Assembly (NCBI GenBank): GCA_018240595.1
Contig: JAFEFL010000029.1
Coordinates: 45,397-109,396, forward strand
From: Pseudomonadota bacterium
Lineage (GTDB): Bacteria; Pseudomonadota; Alphaproteobacteria; Rhizobiales; Xanthobacteraceae
DNA: 64,000 nt
Direction of reading: 5' to 3'
Positions 9,587 to 17,635 of this stretch are shown here, in pieces. The notes under the pieces are model-generated. The model searched no databases. It was given only the letters and a program-made list of their open reading frames with translations, and was not told the origin of the DNA. Position numbers and translations under genes: made by a program. How positions within the stretch are numbered: position 1 is the stretch's first letter; each line of letters begins with the position of its first letter.

Positions 9587-10465
9587 ATGTCCTCGAAATT
9601 CCACGGCGTCTTTCCCTATCTCGTCTCGCCGATCGACGCGCAAGGCCGCATCAAGACCGATGTGCTGGCAAAGCTGTGCGACGATCTGATCAAGGCCGGC
9701 GTGCACGGCCTGACGCCGCTCGGCTCGACCGGCGAGTTCGCGTACCTCTCGCGCGAGCAGCGCGAGACCTTGGTGCAAACGACCATAGAGGCTGCGGGAA
9801 AGCGGGTGCCGGTGATCGCCGGCGTCGCCTCGACCGCGACCGCCGACGCCGTCGATCAGGCCCGGCGCTACCAGGCGCTCGGCGCCGACGGCATCCTCGC
9901 GATCTGCGAAGCCTATTTCCCGCTGAAGGATGCACAGGTCGAAGCCTACTTTCGAGCCATCGCCGACGCCGTCGATATTCCGGTGGTGATGTACACCAAC
10001 CCGAATTTCCAGCGCAGCGATCTGACGCTCGACGTCATCGCGCGGCTGGCGAAGCATCCGCGCATCGTCGCCATCAAGGATGCCTCGACCAATACCGGCC
10101 GGCTGCTCTCGATCATGAACCGCGCGCCGGAGATCGACGTGTTCGCTGCGTCGGCGCATATTCCGGCAGCGGTGATGCTGATCGGCGGGCTCGGCTGGAT
10201 GGCGGGCCCGGCCTGCATCGTGCCGAAGCAAAGCGTGAAGCTGTACGAGCTGTGCAAGGCCGCGAAGTGGCCCGAGGCGATGACGCTGCAGCGGCAGATG
10301 TGGCGGATCAACGAAGCCTTCGCGCGCTTCAACCTCGCCGCTTGCATCAAGGCGGGATTGCAGATCCAGGGTTACGACGTGGGCGATCCGGTGCCGCCGC
10401 AGAGCCCGCTCGGCCCCGACGAACGCAAGGTCGTCGAGCAGATTTTGTCCGATTTACCGGGCTGA
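9587..10465 (+). CDS. dihydrodipicolinate synthase/N-acetylneuraminate lyase family protein
   Basis: This is a 292-residue class I aldolase of the DapA/NanA superfamily. The family signatures are '[14 protein letters not shown]' (residues about 36-49), the tyrosine in 'VVMYTNP' and the Schiff-base lysine in 'RIVAIKDAS'. It is not next to lysine biosynthesis genes and diverges from true DapA in context, so a catabolic aldolase or dehydratase (for example 5-dehydro-4-deoxyglucarate or hydratase-aldolase type) is as likely as dihydrodipicolinate synthase. It follows the DUF924 gene closely. Confidence 0.9.
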   Translation: MSSKFHGVFPYLVSPIDAQGRIKTDVLAKLCDDLIKAGVHGLTPLGSTGEFAYLSREQRETLVQTTIEAAGKRVPVIAGVASTATADAVDQARRYQALGADGILAICEAYFPLKDAQVEAYFRAIADAVDIPVVMYTNPNFQRSDLTLDVIARLAKHPRIVAIKDASTNTGRLLSIMNRAPEIDVFAASAHIPAAVMLIGGLGWMAGPACIVPKQSVKLYELCKAAKWPEAMTLQRQMWRINEAFARFNLAACIKAGLQIQGYDVGDPVPPQSPLGPDERKVVEQILSDLPG

Positions 10466-10549
10466 TTGCGCATGAGTGGTATCGCGGCACGGTGACGCGA
10501 GTCCCGCATCTTCCAACCGATTCTTAACGATCCCTTGCTATGGCGGGGC

Positions 10550-11935
10550 ATGGCTCCGCCCCCCTCCAGTTCCGACGCCGTCGCCGAGCAACCGCCATCC
10601 ATTGGCGGCGCGATTGCGCGCGTTCGCGCGATGCTGGCCGACAAGAGCGACTCGCGTCTGGCGCAGTTGATGGCGGGCAAGGTGTTCCTCGTCCGCGTCG
10701 CCAACGCGGTGCTGATGCTGCTCAGCCAGGTGCTGCTGGCGCGGTGGATGGGCTCCTACGAATTCGGCATCTTCATCTATGTCTGGACCTGGGTGCTGAT
10801 GATCGGCGCGCTGTCCGACATGGGCCTGTCATCGGCGGCCAAGCGCTTCGTACCGGAATACACCGAGCTCAAGGCATTCGATAAGCTGCGCGGCTTCCTC
10901 ACCGGCAGTTGCTGGCTGGCGTTTGCCATCGCCACCGGCATTGCCGCGCTCGGCGCGCTCGGCGTCTGGCTGATCGGGCCGTGGCTCGATCACTACCTCG
11001 TCATCCCGCTTTACCTCGCCTGCGTCATGATCCCGGTCTATGGCCTGGTGCAAATTCAGTCCGGCATCGCCTCGGCCTACGATTGGGCGGGTCTCGCCTT
11101 CTGGCCGTTCTATATCATCCGCACCTCGCTGGTGATCGTGCTGATGGGCATCGCCTGGATCGCCGGTCTGCCGACCGACGCTCATACCGCGCTCTACATC
11201 TCCATCATCTCGATCTACGCCATCACCATCGGCCAGCTCTTCGTGCTCAACCGCCGGCTCAAGACCAAGATCGAGCCCGGCCCGAAGCACTACGAAGTCA
11301 AGACCTGGCTCGGCACCGCGCTGCCGATCTTCGTCGTCGAAGGCTTTTTCCTGCTGCTGACCTATGTCGACATCCTGGCGCTGCAGCACTTCGGCTCGCC
11401 CGAGGAGGTCGCCACTTATTACGCCGGCGCGCGGCTGCTCTCGATCGTCGCCTTCGTCTATTTCGCCATCTCCGGCGCAGTGACGCATCGCTTCACCGAG
11501 TATCACGTCTCCGGCGACAAGGAGCGGCTGGCGTCGTTCTTCGCCGAAACAATCCGCTGGACGTTCTGGCCGTCGCTGGCGATGTGCGCCGGCATTCTCA
11601 TCTTCGGCAAGCCGCTGCTCTATCTGTTCGGTCCGGATTTCCAGTCCGCTTATCCGGTGATGTTCATCCTCGCGATCGGCATGCTGGCGCGCGCCGCGGT
11701 CGGCCCCGCCGAGCGCCTCCTCAACATGCTCGGCCAGCGCATGCAATGCGCATCGATTTACGCCGGGGCTTTTACCATCAACCTGGTGCTGTGCATCGTG
11801 CTGATCCCGCGCATCGGCATCGAGGGGGCGGGGGCCGCCACCGCCACGGCGCTGGTGTTCGAGTCGATCATGCTGTTCGTCGTCGCGCGCAAGCGTCTCG
11901 GCCTTACCGCCTTCATGTGGGGCGGGAAAAAGTAA
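10550..11935 (+). CDS. polysaccharide biosynthesis flippase (MOP/Wzx-like)
   Basis: This is an integral membrane protein of 461 residues with about twelve to fourteen hydrophobic segments and the N-terminal domain layout of lipopolysaccharide/exopolysaccharide flippases ('VRVANAVLMLLSQVLLARWMG'). It would translocate a lipid-linked glycan across the inner membrane. An in-frame TTG lies at 10535, but the ATG at 10550 gives the more natural N-terminus. There are no glycosyltransferase genes nearby. Its stop codon abuts, with no gap, the stop codon of the convergent acyl-CoA synthetase. Confidence 0.86.
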   Translation: MAPPPSSSDAVAEQPPSIGGAIARVRAMLADKSDSRLAQLMAGKVFLVRVANAVLMLLSQVLLARWMGSYEFGIFIYVWTWVLMIGALSDMGLSSAAKRFVPEYTELKAFDKLRGFLTGSCWLAFAIATGIAALGALGVWLIGPWLDHYLVIPLYLACVMIPVYGLVQIQSGIASAYDWAGLAFWPFYIIRTSLVIVLMGIAWIAGLPTDAHTALYISIISIYAITIGQLFVLNRRLKTKIEPGPKHYEVKTWLGTALPIFVVEGFFLLLTYVDILALQHFGSPEEVATYYAGARLLSIVAFVYFAISGAVTHRFTEYHVSGDKERLASFFAETIRWTFWPSLAMCAGILIFGKPLLYLFGPDFQSAYPVMFILAIGMLARAAVGPAERLLNMLGQRMQCASIYAGAFTINLVLCIVLIPRIGIEGAGAATATALVFESIMLFVVARKRLGLTAFMWGGKK

Positions 11936-13552
11936 TCAGCCGCGTTCGCGCAGCATTCGCCGGATCACCTTGCCCGTCGTCGTCATCGGCATGTCGTCGA
12001 TGAAGGCGACCTCGCGCGGATATTCGTGGCCGGACAGCCGCGTCTTCACATAGGTCTGGATCTCGGCGGCGAGCGCATCCGACGGCGCGTAACCCTGCTT
12101 GAGCACGATGAACGCCTTGACGATCTCGGTGCGGATCGGATCGGGCTTGCCGACCGCGGCGGCCAGCGCCACCGCCGGGTGCGAAATCAGGCAATCCTCG
12201 ATCTCGCCGGGGCCGATGCGGAAGCCGGCCGAGGTGATGACGTCGTCGTCGCGGCCGACGAAGGTGACATAGCCGTCGTCGTCCGTGACGCCCTGGTCGC
12301 CGGTCGTCATCCAGTCGCCGATGAACTTGTCGCGCGTCGCTTCCGGCCGGCCCCAGTATTCCAGGAACATCACCGGATCGGGCCGCTTCACCGCAATCTG
12401 GCCGATCTCGCCGGGCTTGCACGCCGTGCCATCCGGGCGGACCACCGCCACCGTGTGACCCGGCACCGCCTTGCCGATGGCGCCGACCTTCAGCGCGCCG
12501 AGTTGCGCGCAGGAGCCGAGCACCAGATTGCATTCGGTCTGGCCGTAGAACTCGTTGATGGTGAGGTTGAAGGCCGAGCGCCCCCACTCGAGCGCCTCGA
12601 GGCCGAGCGATTCACCGCCCGAGCCGACGGCCCGCAGTTTCAGGTCATAGCGTCCGGCCGGCGACGGCGCGGCGCGCATCATGCGCAGCGCGGTCGGCGG
12701 AATGAAGGCGAGCCGGACGCCGACCTTGGCCATCAGCGCGAAGGCATCGTCCGGATCGAACTTGTCGAACTTGCGCGCCACCACCGGCACGCCGTGATGC
12801 AGCGACGGCAGCAGCACGTCGAGCAGACCGCCGGCCCAGGCCCAGTCGGCCGGGGTCCAGAACAGATCGCCGGGCTGGCCGAACGGATAATACGGCAGTT
12901 CGGCGCCGGGCAGATGACCGAGCACGACGCGGTGGCCGTGCAGCGCGCCCTTCGGCTGGCCCGTCGTGCCGGAGGTGTACATGATGAGGCCGGGATCGTC
13001 CGGCGCCGTCGCTTCCGGCGTGAAGGACGACGAGGCACGCGACAACTCGCCATGAAAGTCGACGACGCCGTCGGCCGCGCCATCGATCGACAGCACGCAG
13101 GCGACATCAGGCGTTTCGTGACGGATCTCCGCCAGCCGCGCGACGCCGGCGGCATTGGTGATCAGCGCTTTCGAGCCGGAGTTCTGCAGCCGGTAGGACA
13201 GCGCATCCGGTCCGAACAACACGGCGATCGGCAGCGCCACCGCGCCGAGTTTATAGATCGCGATGTGGCAGGCCGCGACTTCCGGCGCCTGCGGCAGATA
13301 GACGGCGACGCGGTCGCCGCGCTTGACGCCGTTGGCGCGCAGCACATTGGCGAGACGGTTCGAGGTGTCGCGCAGCCAGGCGAAGGACAGGCGGTCTTCG
13401 CGGCCGTCGGGATGGACGTGCAGGATGGCGAGCCGGCCGGGATCGACTTCGGCCCAGCGGTCGCAACAATAGACGCCGATATTGTATTGCGCCGGGATGT
13501 CCCAGCGGAAGCGGCGGGTGAGTTCGTCGAAATCGGCAGCGTCCGGTAACAT
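11936..13552 (-). CDS. AMP-dependent acyl-CoA synthetase (acetyl/medium-chain type)
   Basis: This is an ANL-superfamily ligase of 538 residues. 'YTSGTTGQPKGA' is the ATP P-loop, 'NEFYGQTECNLV' the A5 motif, 'WMTTGDQG' the hinge-proximal A7 motif and 'PMTTTGKVIRRMLR' contains the catalytic lysine. The sequence resembles acetyl-CoA synthetase and medium-chain ligases more than FadD. I chose ATG 13552; an in-frame ATG at 13609 would add 19 residues but lies inside the conserved 3' part of the non-coding element upstream. Confidence 0.9.
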   Translation of the reverse strand: MLPDAADFDELTRRFRWDIPAQYNIGVYCCDRWAEVDPGRLAILHVHPDGREDRLSFAWLRDTSNRLANVLRANGVKRGDRVAVYLPQAPEVAACHIAIYKLGAVALPIAVLFGPDALSYRLQNSGSKALITNAAGVARLAEIRHETPDVACVLSIDGAADGVVDFHGELSRASSSFTPEATAPDDPGLIMYTSGTTGQPKGALHGHRVVLGHLPGAELPYYPFGQPGDLFWTPADWAWAGGLLDVLLPSLHHGVPVVARKFDKFDPDDAFALMAKVGVRLAFIPPTALRMMRAAPSPAGRYDLKLRAVGSGGESLGLEALEWGRSAFNLTINEFYGQTECNLVLGSCAQLGALKVGAIGKAVPGHTVAVVRPDGTACKPGEIGQIAVKRPDPVMFLEYWGRPEATRDKFIGDWMTTGDQGVTDDDGYVTFVGRDDDVITSAGFRIGPGEIEDCLISHPAVALAAAVGKPDPIRTEIVKAFIVLKQGYAPSDALAAEIQTYVKTRLSGHEYPREVAFIDDMPMTTTGKVIRRMLRERG

Positions 13553-13579
13553 GCGGCGAGAGGCTAGTTTGTCGAGAGC

Positions 13580-14021
13580 GTGAGGTCCAGCGCAGCGGAC
13601 ATGCGCCATCGCCCCTGTTCTTTAAAGGCCCGGGGCGGCCTGCCTTCCCTCCCCGCTTGCGCGGGGACAATTCTTCCTCCCCCGGACAAGCCGAGGGAAT
13701 GGAGCGCCGCGAAGCGCCCAAACGGTGCGCCTTGCGGCGCGGCCCCTCCTTGCGATCGGAGACGGCCTGCGCCCGCGGCGCTCCACCGCGGTGTCGTACC
13801 AACGCCGGGCCGCGCTTCTGGCGGCTGATCCATCTTGCGATGGGTAGCGCTCACCATCAGCGAGCTCCTCGCGGCCGGTCTTAGTGCCGGCGGGCGGAGC
13901 CCCGGCGCCGCCCGAGCGCCCAAGGTGCGTTTCCTTGAGCCCGCGGGCACCGCATCCTGCCCCCACTGTAACGACGCCTCATGACAGCGCCCTCGGCCGG
14001 AACAGAACGAGACGTATATAG
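13580..14021 (-). ncRNA. promoter-headed non-coding element A (candidate structured RNA)
   Basis: This 440-base stretch between the acyl-CoA synthetase and the Rrf2 gene has no credible coding frame: its short frames on both strands look like shadows of GC-rich DNA. On the minus strand it begins just after a strong promoter (next entry) and ends with a segment (13580-13670) that recurs at 55985-56055: GGAAGGC-R-GGCC, then CCCGGGCC, then GGGCGATG-R-CGCATGTCCGC. Strong local inverted repeats fill the middle. It stops about 30 bases before the synthetase start, so it may be a leader or an independent RNA. Function is unknown. Confidence 0.45.
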
Positions 14022-14044
14022 TCCTAGAGTGGCCGCCCTGTCAA
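14015..14044 (-). promoter_or_regulatory. sigma70-type promoter of element A
   Basis: On the minus strand TTGACA (14039-14044) is followed after 17 or 18 bases by CTATAT/TATATA (14015-14021). CTCTAGG sits immediately before the -10. The same TTGAC-N17--10 layout with the same CTCTAGG is found at 56526-56554. Confidence 0.6.
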
Positions 14045-14059
14045 GGATTAATTTCTCGT

Positions 14060-14071
14060 CCCCCCCCCCCC
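14060..14071. repeat. homopolymeric C12 tract
   Basis: Twelve consecutive C bases lie 16 bases upstream of the -35 box of element A (poly-G on that strand). Tracts of this length are prone to slipped-strand length change and also to sequencing error. Confidence 0.8.
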
Positions 14072-14227
14072 GGTTGGCCGCGGCCTCCCATTTTAGGCGC
14101 CTCGCGGCCCTGGCGGCGCAGCGCCTTCAACTCCTTGGAAGCGCGCAGTAACGGCGGTCGCAGGCGACGATGGCGTCGGCGACGCCCGGCAGCAGCGCGC
14201 GGGCGACATCGTCGGTGATGCTCCCGC

Positions 14228-14701
14228 TCATCGCGCGGCTGCCGCAGCGGCGCGCTGTTGCGGCAGCGCTTCGATACCCAGCAGCGCGCGCATCGGCGCC
14301 CGCGGCTTGACCAGATCGGCGAGCGAATAGCCGTCGAGCACCGCGAGAAAGGCGGCGCTCGCCCGCGCCAGCGCGCCGCGCAGGCCGCAGCATTTGGCGA
14401 TGGCGCAATCGTCCTCGATCGGCTTGAAGCACGGCACCAGCGCCATGTCCGGTTCGGTGAAGCGCACGACGTCGCCGAGATTGATGTCCTCCGCCGGCCG
14501 GGCGAGGCGCAAGCCGCCGCTGCGGCCGCGCACGGTCTCGATATAGCCGGCGACGCCGAGATTATAGGCGACCTTCATCAGGTGGTTGCGGGAAATGCCG
14601 TAACGCGCGGCCACATCGGCGATGGTCGCGAGGCGGCCCTCGCTCAGCGCCAGATACATCAGCAGGCGCAGGGTGAAATCGGAATGGACGGTCAGGCGCA
14701 T
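14228..14701 (-). CDS. Rrf2-family regulator, NsrR-like
   Basis: This is a 157-residue Rrf2-family winged-helix repressor. The DNA-binding domain covers about residues 1-70 and includes 'YGISRNHLMKVAYNLGVAGYI', which is typical of NsrR. Cysteines C91, C99, C104 and C105 match the spacing of the three iron-sulfur ligands of NsrR, a nitric-oxide sensor. The C-terminus carries an alanine-rich tail. It is divergent from a truncated haemoglobin operon, with a palindrome and a promoter between them, which supports a nitric-oxide response role. No experiment is implied; the specific ligand is inference. Confidence 0.85.
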   Translation of the reverse strand: MRLTVHSDFTLRLLMYLALSEGRLATIADVAARYGISRNHLMKVAYNLGVAGYIETVRGRSGGLRLARPAEDINLGDVVRFTEPDMALVPCFKPIEDDCAIAKCCGLRGALARASAAFLAVLDGYSLADLVKPRAPMRALLGIEALPQQRAAAAAAR

Positions 14702-14727
14702 GCGGAACCCCTCGTCGGCGCTAAAAG

Positions 14728-14740
14728 ATGTATCCTACAT
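14728..14740. promoter_or_regulatory. ATGTA-TCC-TACAT palindrome, candidate NsrR-like operator
   Basis: A perfect five-base inverted repeat with three-base spacer sits in AAAGATGTATCCTACAT, resembling the AAGATG-type half-sites bound by NsrR. It ends one base before the -35 box of the haemoglobin operon and 27 bases from the regulator's own start. Confidence 0.5.
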
Positions 14741-14741
14741 A

Positions 14742-14769
14742 TTGCTTTTAGGCAAGGCGGCGCTATGAT
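14742..14769 (+). promoter_or_regulatory. promoter of small peptide/haemoglobin operon
   Basis: TTGCTT (14742-14747) and TATGAT (14764-14769) are separated by 16 bases and lie 34 bases before the first ATG. Confidence 0.5.
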
Positions 14770-14802
14770 GCTTGGAGCCCTCGCCAAAGACGGAGAACTT
14801 TC

Positions 14803-14970
14803 ATGAGCAAGGCAGCGTCGGCGCTGGCGCGGCTGTTCCTGCTGCCGGGCGACATGGCCTGCGTGGCCGTCGGCCTCGATCACGACGACAAGCAGGAACT
14901 GGTGCGCATGCTGGTCAACTCGCTGGTGTGGATCGTCGTCGGCATGGCGGTGGCCGTGGCGGTGATATGA
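14803..14970 (+). CDS. 55-residue single-span membrane peptide upstream of truncated haemoglobin
   Basis: This short gene begins at ATG 14803 after a GGAGAA ribosome site and ends with TGA at 14970, which overlaps the ATG of the haemoglobin gene, so translation is coupled. The peptide has a basic, hydrophobic N-terminus, a polar central part (DHDDKQE) and a C-terminal hydrophobic helix (about residues 36-55, SLVWIVVGMAVAVAVI), so it looks like a tail-anchored inner-membrane peptide. I do not recognise a family. Coupling to a haemoglobin suggests a membrane anchor or partner, which is inference. Confidence 0.7.
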   Translation: MSKAASALARLFLLPGDMACVAVGLDHDDKQELVRMLVNSLVWIVVGMAVAVAVI

Positions 14971-15368
14971 CGGACGCGAAGTTTTCGGAGGTCACCGACG
15001 ACTCGATCCGCCACCTGGTGGACGAGTTCTACACGCGCGTGCGCGCCGACGCGGAGCTCGGGCCGGTGTTCGACAACGCCATCGGCGATTGGGATCCGCA
15101 CCTCGCGACCATGCGCGACTTCTGGTCGTCGGTGATGCTGACCAGCGGCCGCTACAAGGGCAATCCGGTGATGAAGCACCGGCGGGTCGAGGGCATCAGC
15201 TACGAGCTGTTCGAGCGCTGGCTGGCGCTGTTCGGCGACACCGCCGGCGCGCTGTTCGAGCCGGCGCTGGCCGATGTATTCAAGTCCAAGGCGGCGCGCA
15301 TCGCCGAAAGCCTGCGGCTCGCGGTGTTCTACCGGCCCGACCAGCCGTGGCCGCCGACGGCGGCGTGA
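14967..15368 (+). CDS. group III truncated haemoglobin
   Basis: This is a 133-residue 2/2 haemoglobin of group III (class P). The group's conserved pairs are seen: FY at residues 21-22 in the B helix, 'DFWSSVML' around 51-58 and 'KHRR' with the probable proximal haem ligand H71, followed by the tryptophan-containing G helix 'FERWLALF'. Group III globins are linked to nitric oxide or reactive nitrogen chemistry. It overlaps the 55-residue peptide gene and lies opposite the NsrR-like regulator. Confidence 0.92.
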   Translation: MTDAKFSEVTDDSIRHLVDEFYTRVRADAELGPVFDNAIGDWDPHLATMRDFWSSVMLTSGRYKGNPVMKHRRVEGISYELFERWLALFGDTAGALFEPALADVFKSKAARIAESLRLAVFYRPDQPWPPTAA

Positions 15369-15383
15369 CGTTGGCGGATCGCG

Positions 15384-15905
15384 TCAGTTCTTGCCATCGT
15401 CCGGCTGGGCGATGATCATCGCCCAATACACCTTGTACTTGGACTTCGGCGTATAGACCGCGGCAATGCCCATGCGCGTTGCGCCCTTGAGCAGCATGTT
15501 GGCGCGGTGCGGCGGCGAATCGCGCCAGCCGGAGAACGCTTCCGCCAGCGTGTGATAGCCAGCGCCGATGTTCTCCGCCGCGACCTTGGCATCGTAGCCC
15601 GCCGCCTTGAGCCGCACGTTGAACGGCTTGCCGGCGGCGTGGTCGAGCTTGTCGCGCTGCGCCATGATCTCGGCCTGGCCCTTCGCCATGCGCGTCAACT
15701 CAGGATCGAGCGTCACGGCCGTCAGGCCGTTATTGGCGCGGTAGCCGGAGATCATCGACGCCGCCGCGGCCTCGTCGAGCTGGGCGCCGGGCTGCGCCAT
15801 GCTTCGGTACATGCTCGGCTCGGCCTTGGGCTGGTAATTATCGCCGGCACAGCCGGCGAGCGCGAACAGAGCGACGAGCAAGACGCTGGAGCGGAAGGGA
15901 ACCAT
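15384..15905 (-). CDS. CAP/SCP-domain lipoprotein
   Basis: This is a 173-residue secreted protein with a lipoprotein signal (LLVALFALAGC, cysteine at about residue 19) followed by a CAP (SCP/PR-1, YkwD-like) domain. 'MISGYRANNGL', 'AENIGAGY' and 'WRDSPPHRANML' are the CAP signature motifs; H and E residues of the putative cavity are present. I start at ATG 15905 because it makes the lipobox; 42 extra in-frame codons upstream look non-coding. Function of bacterial CAP proteins in the envelope is not settled. It converges on the haemoglobin gene. Confidence 0.88.
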   Translation of the reverse strand: MVPFRSSVLLVALFALAGCAGDNYQPKAEPSMYRSMAQPGAQLDEAAAASMISGYRANNGLTAVTLDPELTRMAKGQAEIMAQRDKLDHAAGKPFNVRLKAAGYDAKVAAENIGAGYHTLAEAFSGWRDSPPHRANMLLKGATRMGIAAVYTPKSKYKVYWAMIIAQPDDGKN

Positions 15906-16030
15906 CAACGAACTGATCTCCGATTCGGGTCGGCGGCAAACTGGCCTGCGACCATGACCGAACGGTGGTGAGCGAAGTGTTGCGCCACGCGCCGATCCAC
16001 AACAAAAGCCATGGAATAAGGCGCCGGTCA

Positions 16031-16045
16031 TTAACCTTCGCTTAA
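16031..16045. promoter_or_regulatory. CtrA-like box TTAA-N7-TTAA
   Basis: TTAA-CCTTCGC-TTAA has the exact spacing of the alphaproteobacterial CtrA consensus. It lies 72 bases upstream of the chemoreceptor gene, a class of genes known to be under CtrA control. Confidence 0.5.
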
Positions 16046-16116
16046 TGATCTAACTCCCGGCATTAACGGCATAAAAACCGGTTGGTCTCTAGATTGGAGG
16101 CAAGCCGGGGATTCTG

Positions 16117-17559
16117 ATGGCCGAGACGACCTCTCGACACGCGCCGTCGCAGCACGCGCTCCTGGTTGGAGCGGCGGGCGCTGTGGCGTTTGCGTCCGCT
16201 TTTCTCGCCCTCGTCACGGTGCAGCCGTCGGGCGCCTCGCCGGCCGTCGGCGCGGCCATCGCCACGATCATCGCCATGGCCATCGCCTTGTTCGATCTGG
16301 CGCGACGCATGAACCGGCAGAGCACGCAAATGGCGCGGGCGCTGCGCGGCATTTCGCAAGGGCTTTGCGTGTTCGACGGCAACGAACGCCTGATCTTCTG
16401 CAACAAGCGCTATTGCGACATCTACCGCCTGCCCGCGAGCCTGGCGCAGCCCGGCGTCACGCTGAGCGACATCCTCGCCTTCCGCGCTCAGAACGGAACC
16501 TTCCTCAAGGATCCGACCGAGTTCCGCCGCGGTCTGCTCGAGGACATGCGCCAGCAGAAATTCACCAGCTTCGAAGTCGAGACCCCGGAAGGGCGGCTGC
16601 TGTTGATCCGCAATCAGGGGCTGCCCGGCGGCGGCTGGGTCGGCAGCCATGAAGACATCACGGCACGGCGCGAGGCCGAGCGCGAGCGCGAAGCCCTCAA
16701 GGTGCAGTCGAAGCAGCGCGAAGCCATCGATGCGGCGATCGCCGCGTTCCGCGTTCACATCGACGAGCAACTGCACGCGGTGACCGAAAGCGCCGGCGCC
16801 ATGCGCGCGACGGCGACGACGCTGTCCGCCAATTCGGGCCGCACGCTGAGCGGCGCCGGCAGCGCCGTGTCGACCTCGCACGAGGCGGCGACCAGCGTCG
16901 AAACCGCGGCCATAGCCTCGGATGAACTGGCCTCGTCGATCGTCGAGATCGCCCGGCAATTGTCGGTGACCACCACCATCGTGCGCGGTGCTGTCGACGA
17001 AACACGCAGCACCAACGCGCAGGTCGTGTCGCTGTCGCAGGCGGCGCAGAAGATCGGCGACGTGATCAAGCTGATCCGCACCATCGCCGAGCAGACCAAC
17101 CTGCTGGCGCTGAACGCCACCATCGAGGCGGCGCGCGCCGGCGAAGCCGGCAAGGGCTTCGCCGTGGTGGCTTCCGAAGTGAAGTCGCTGGCGGTGCAGA
17201 CGGCACAGGCGACCGGCGACATCTCGACGTTGATCGACGCGGTGCAGAAGGCGATCGGCGCCGCGGCGGGCGCGATCGGCCGCATCGCCAGCCGCATGCA
17301 GGAAATCGACGGCAATGCCACCATCGTCGCCGCCGCGGTCGAGGAGCAGAGCGCGGCAACGTCAGAAATCTCGCAGAACGTCGCCAGCGCCGCGACCGGC
17401 GCGCGCTCGATCGGCGGCACGCTCGACGAGGTCGCCGGCGCCGCGCAGGAAACCTCCGCCGCAGCCGAAAGCGTGCTGTCTGCCTCGCAGGACGTCGAGG
17501 CGGCGGCCGCCGAACTGCGCGATGAAGTCGCCGACTTCCTCAAGCGCGTCGCGGCCTGA
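16117..17559 (+). CDS. methyl-accepting chemotaxis protein with PAS domain
   Basis: This is a 480-residue chemoreceptor. Two membrane helices lie close together at about residues 15-35 and 44-62, so there is almost no periplasmic domain. A cytoplasmic PAS-type sensor follows ('[22 protein letters not shown]' at about 80-100, to about 190). The C-terminal half is the MA signalling coiled coil with the conserved hairpin tip '[21 protein letters not shown]'. It would sense an intracellular or redox/energy signal and pass it to CheA. It is alone here, with a CtrA-like box upstream and a hairpin terminator downstream. Confidence 0.93.
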   Translation: MAETTSRHAPSQHALLVGAAGAVAFASAFLALVTVQPSGASPAVGAAIATIIAMAIALFDLARRMNRQSTQMARALRGISQGLCVFDGNERLIFCNKRYCDIYRLPASLAQPGVTLSDILAFRAQNGTFLKDPTEFRRGLLEDMRQQKFTSFEVETPEGRLLLIRNQGLPGGGWVGSHEDITARREAEREREALKVQSKQREAIDAAIAAFRVHIDEQLHAVTESAGAMRATATTLSANSGRTLSGAGSAVSTSHEAATSVETAAIASDELASSIVEIARQLSVTTTIVRGAVDETRSTNAQVVSLSQAAQKIGDVIKLIRTIAEQTNLLALNATIEAARAGEAGKGFAVVASEVKSLAVQTAQATGDISTLIDAVQKAIGAAAGAIGRIASRMQEIDGNATIVAAAVEEQSAATSEISQNVASAATGARSIGGTLDEVAGAAQETSAAAESVLSASQDVEAAAAELRDEVADFLKRVAA

Positions 17560-17580
17560 TCTCACCAGCGCAAAATGAAA

Positions 17581-17603
17581 TGGCCGGGCGCGAGGCCCGG
17601 CCA
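17581..17603. terminator. bidirectional terminator between chemoreceptor and L,D-transpeptidase
   Basis: TGGCCGGGC and GCCCGGCCA form a perfect nine-base-pair stem with a GCGAG loop. T-rich sequence follows on the plus strand and A-rich sequence precedes it, so it can serve both convergent genes. Confidence 0.75.
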
Positions 17604-17635
17604 GTTTGCTGTTTTCGTTCCGATGGAGGCCCGGC

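Noticed and set aside
9587..10465. Lysine-biosynthesis dapA
   Set aside because: The fold and Schiff-base lysine fit, but no dap or lysine genes are nearby and catabolic aldolases of the same family are common, so no symbol is given.
13580..13966. Short open frames on both strands in the 13.6-14.0 kb region as possible small proteins
   Set aside because: None has a ribosome site or domain, and frames are open on both strands at once. The region behaves as a non-coding element with a promoter on one strand.
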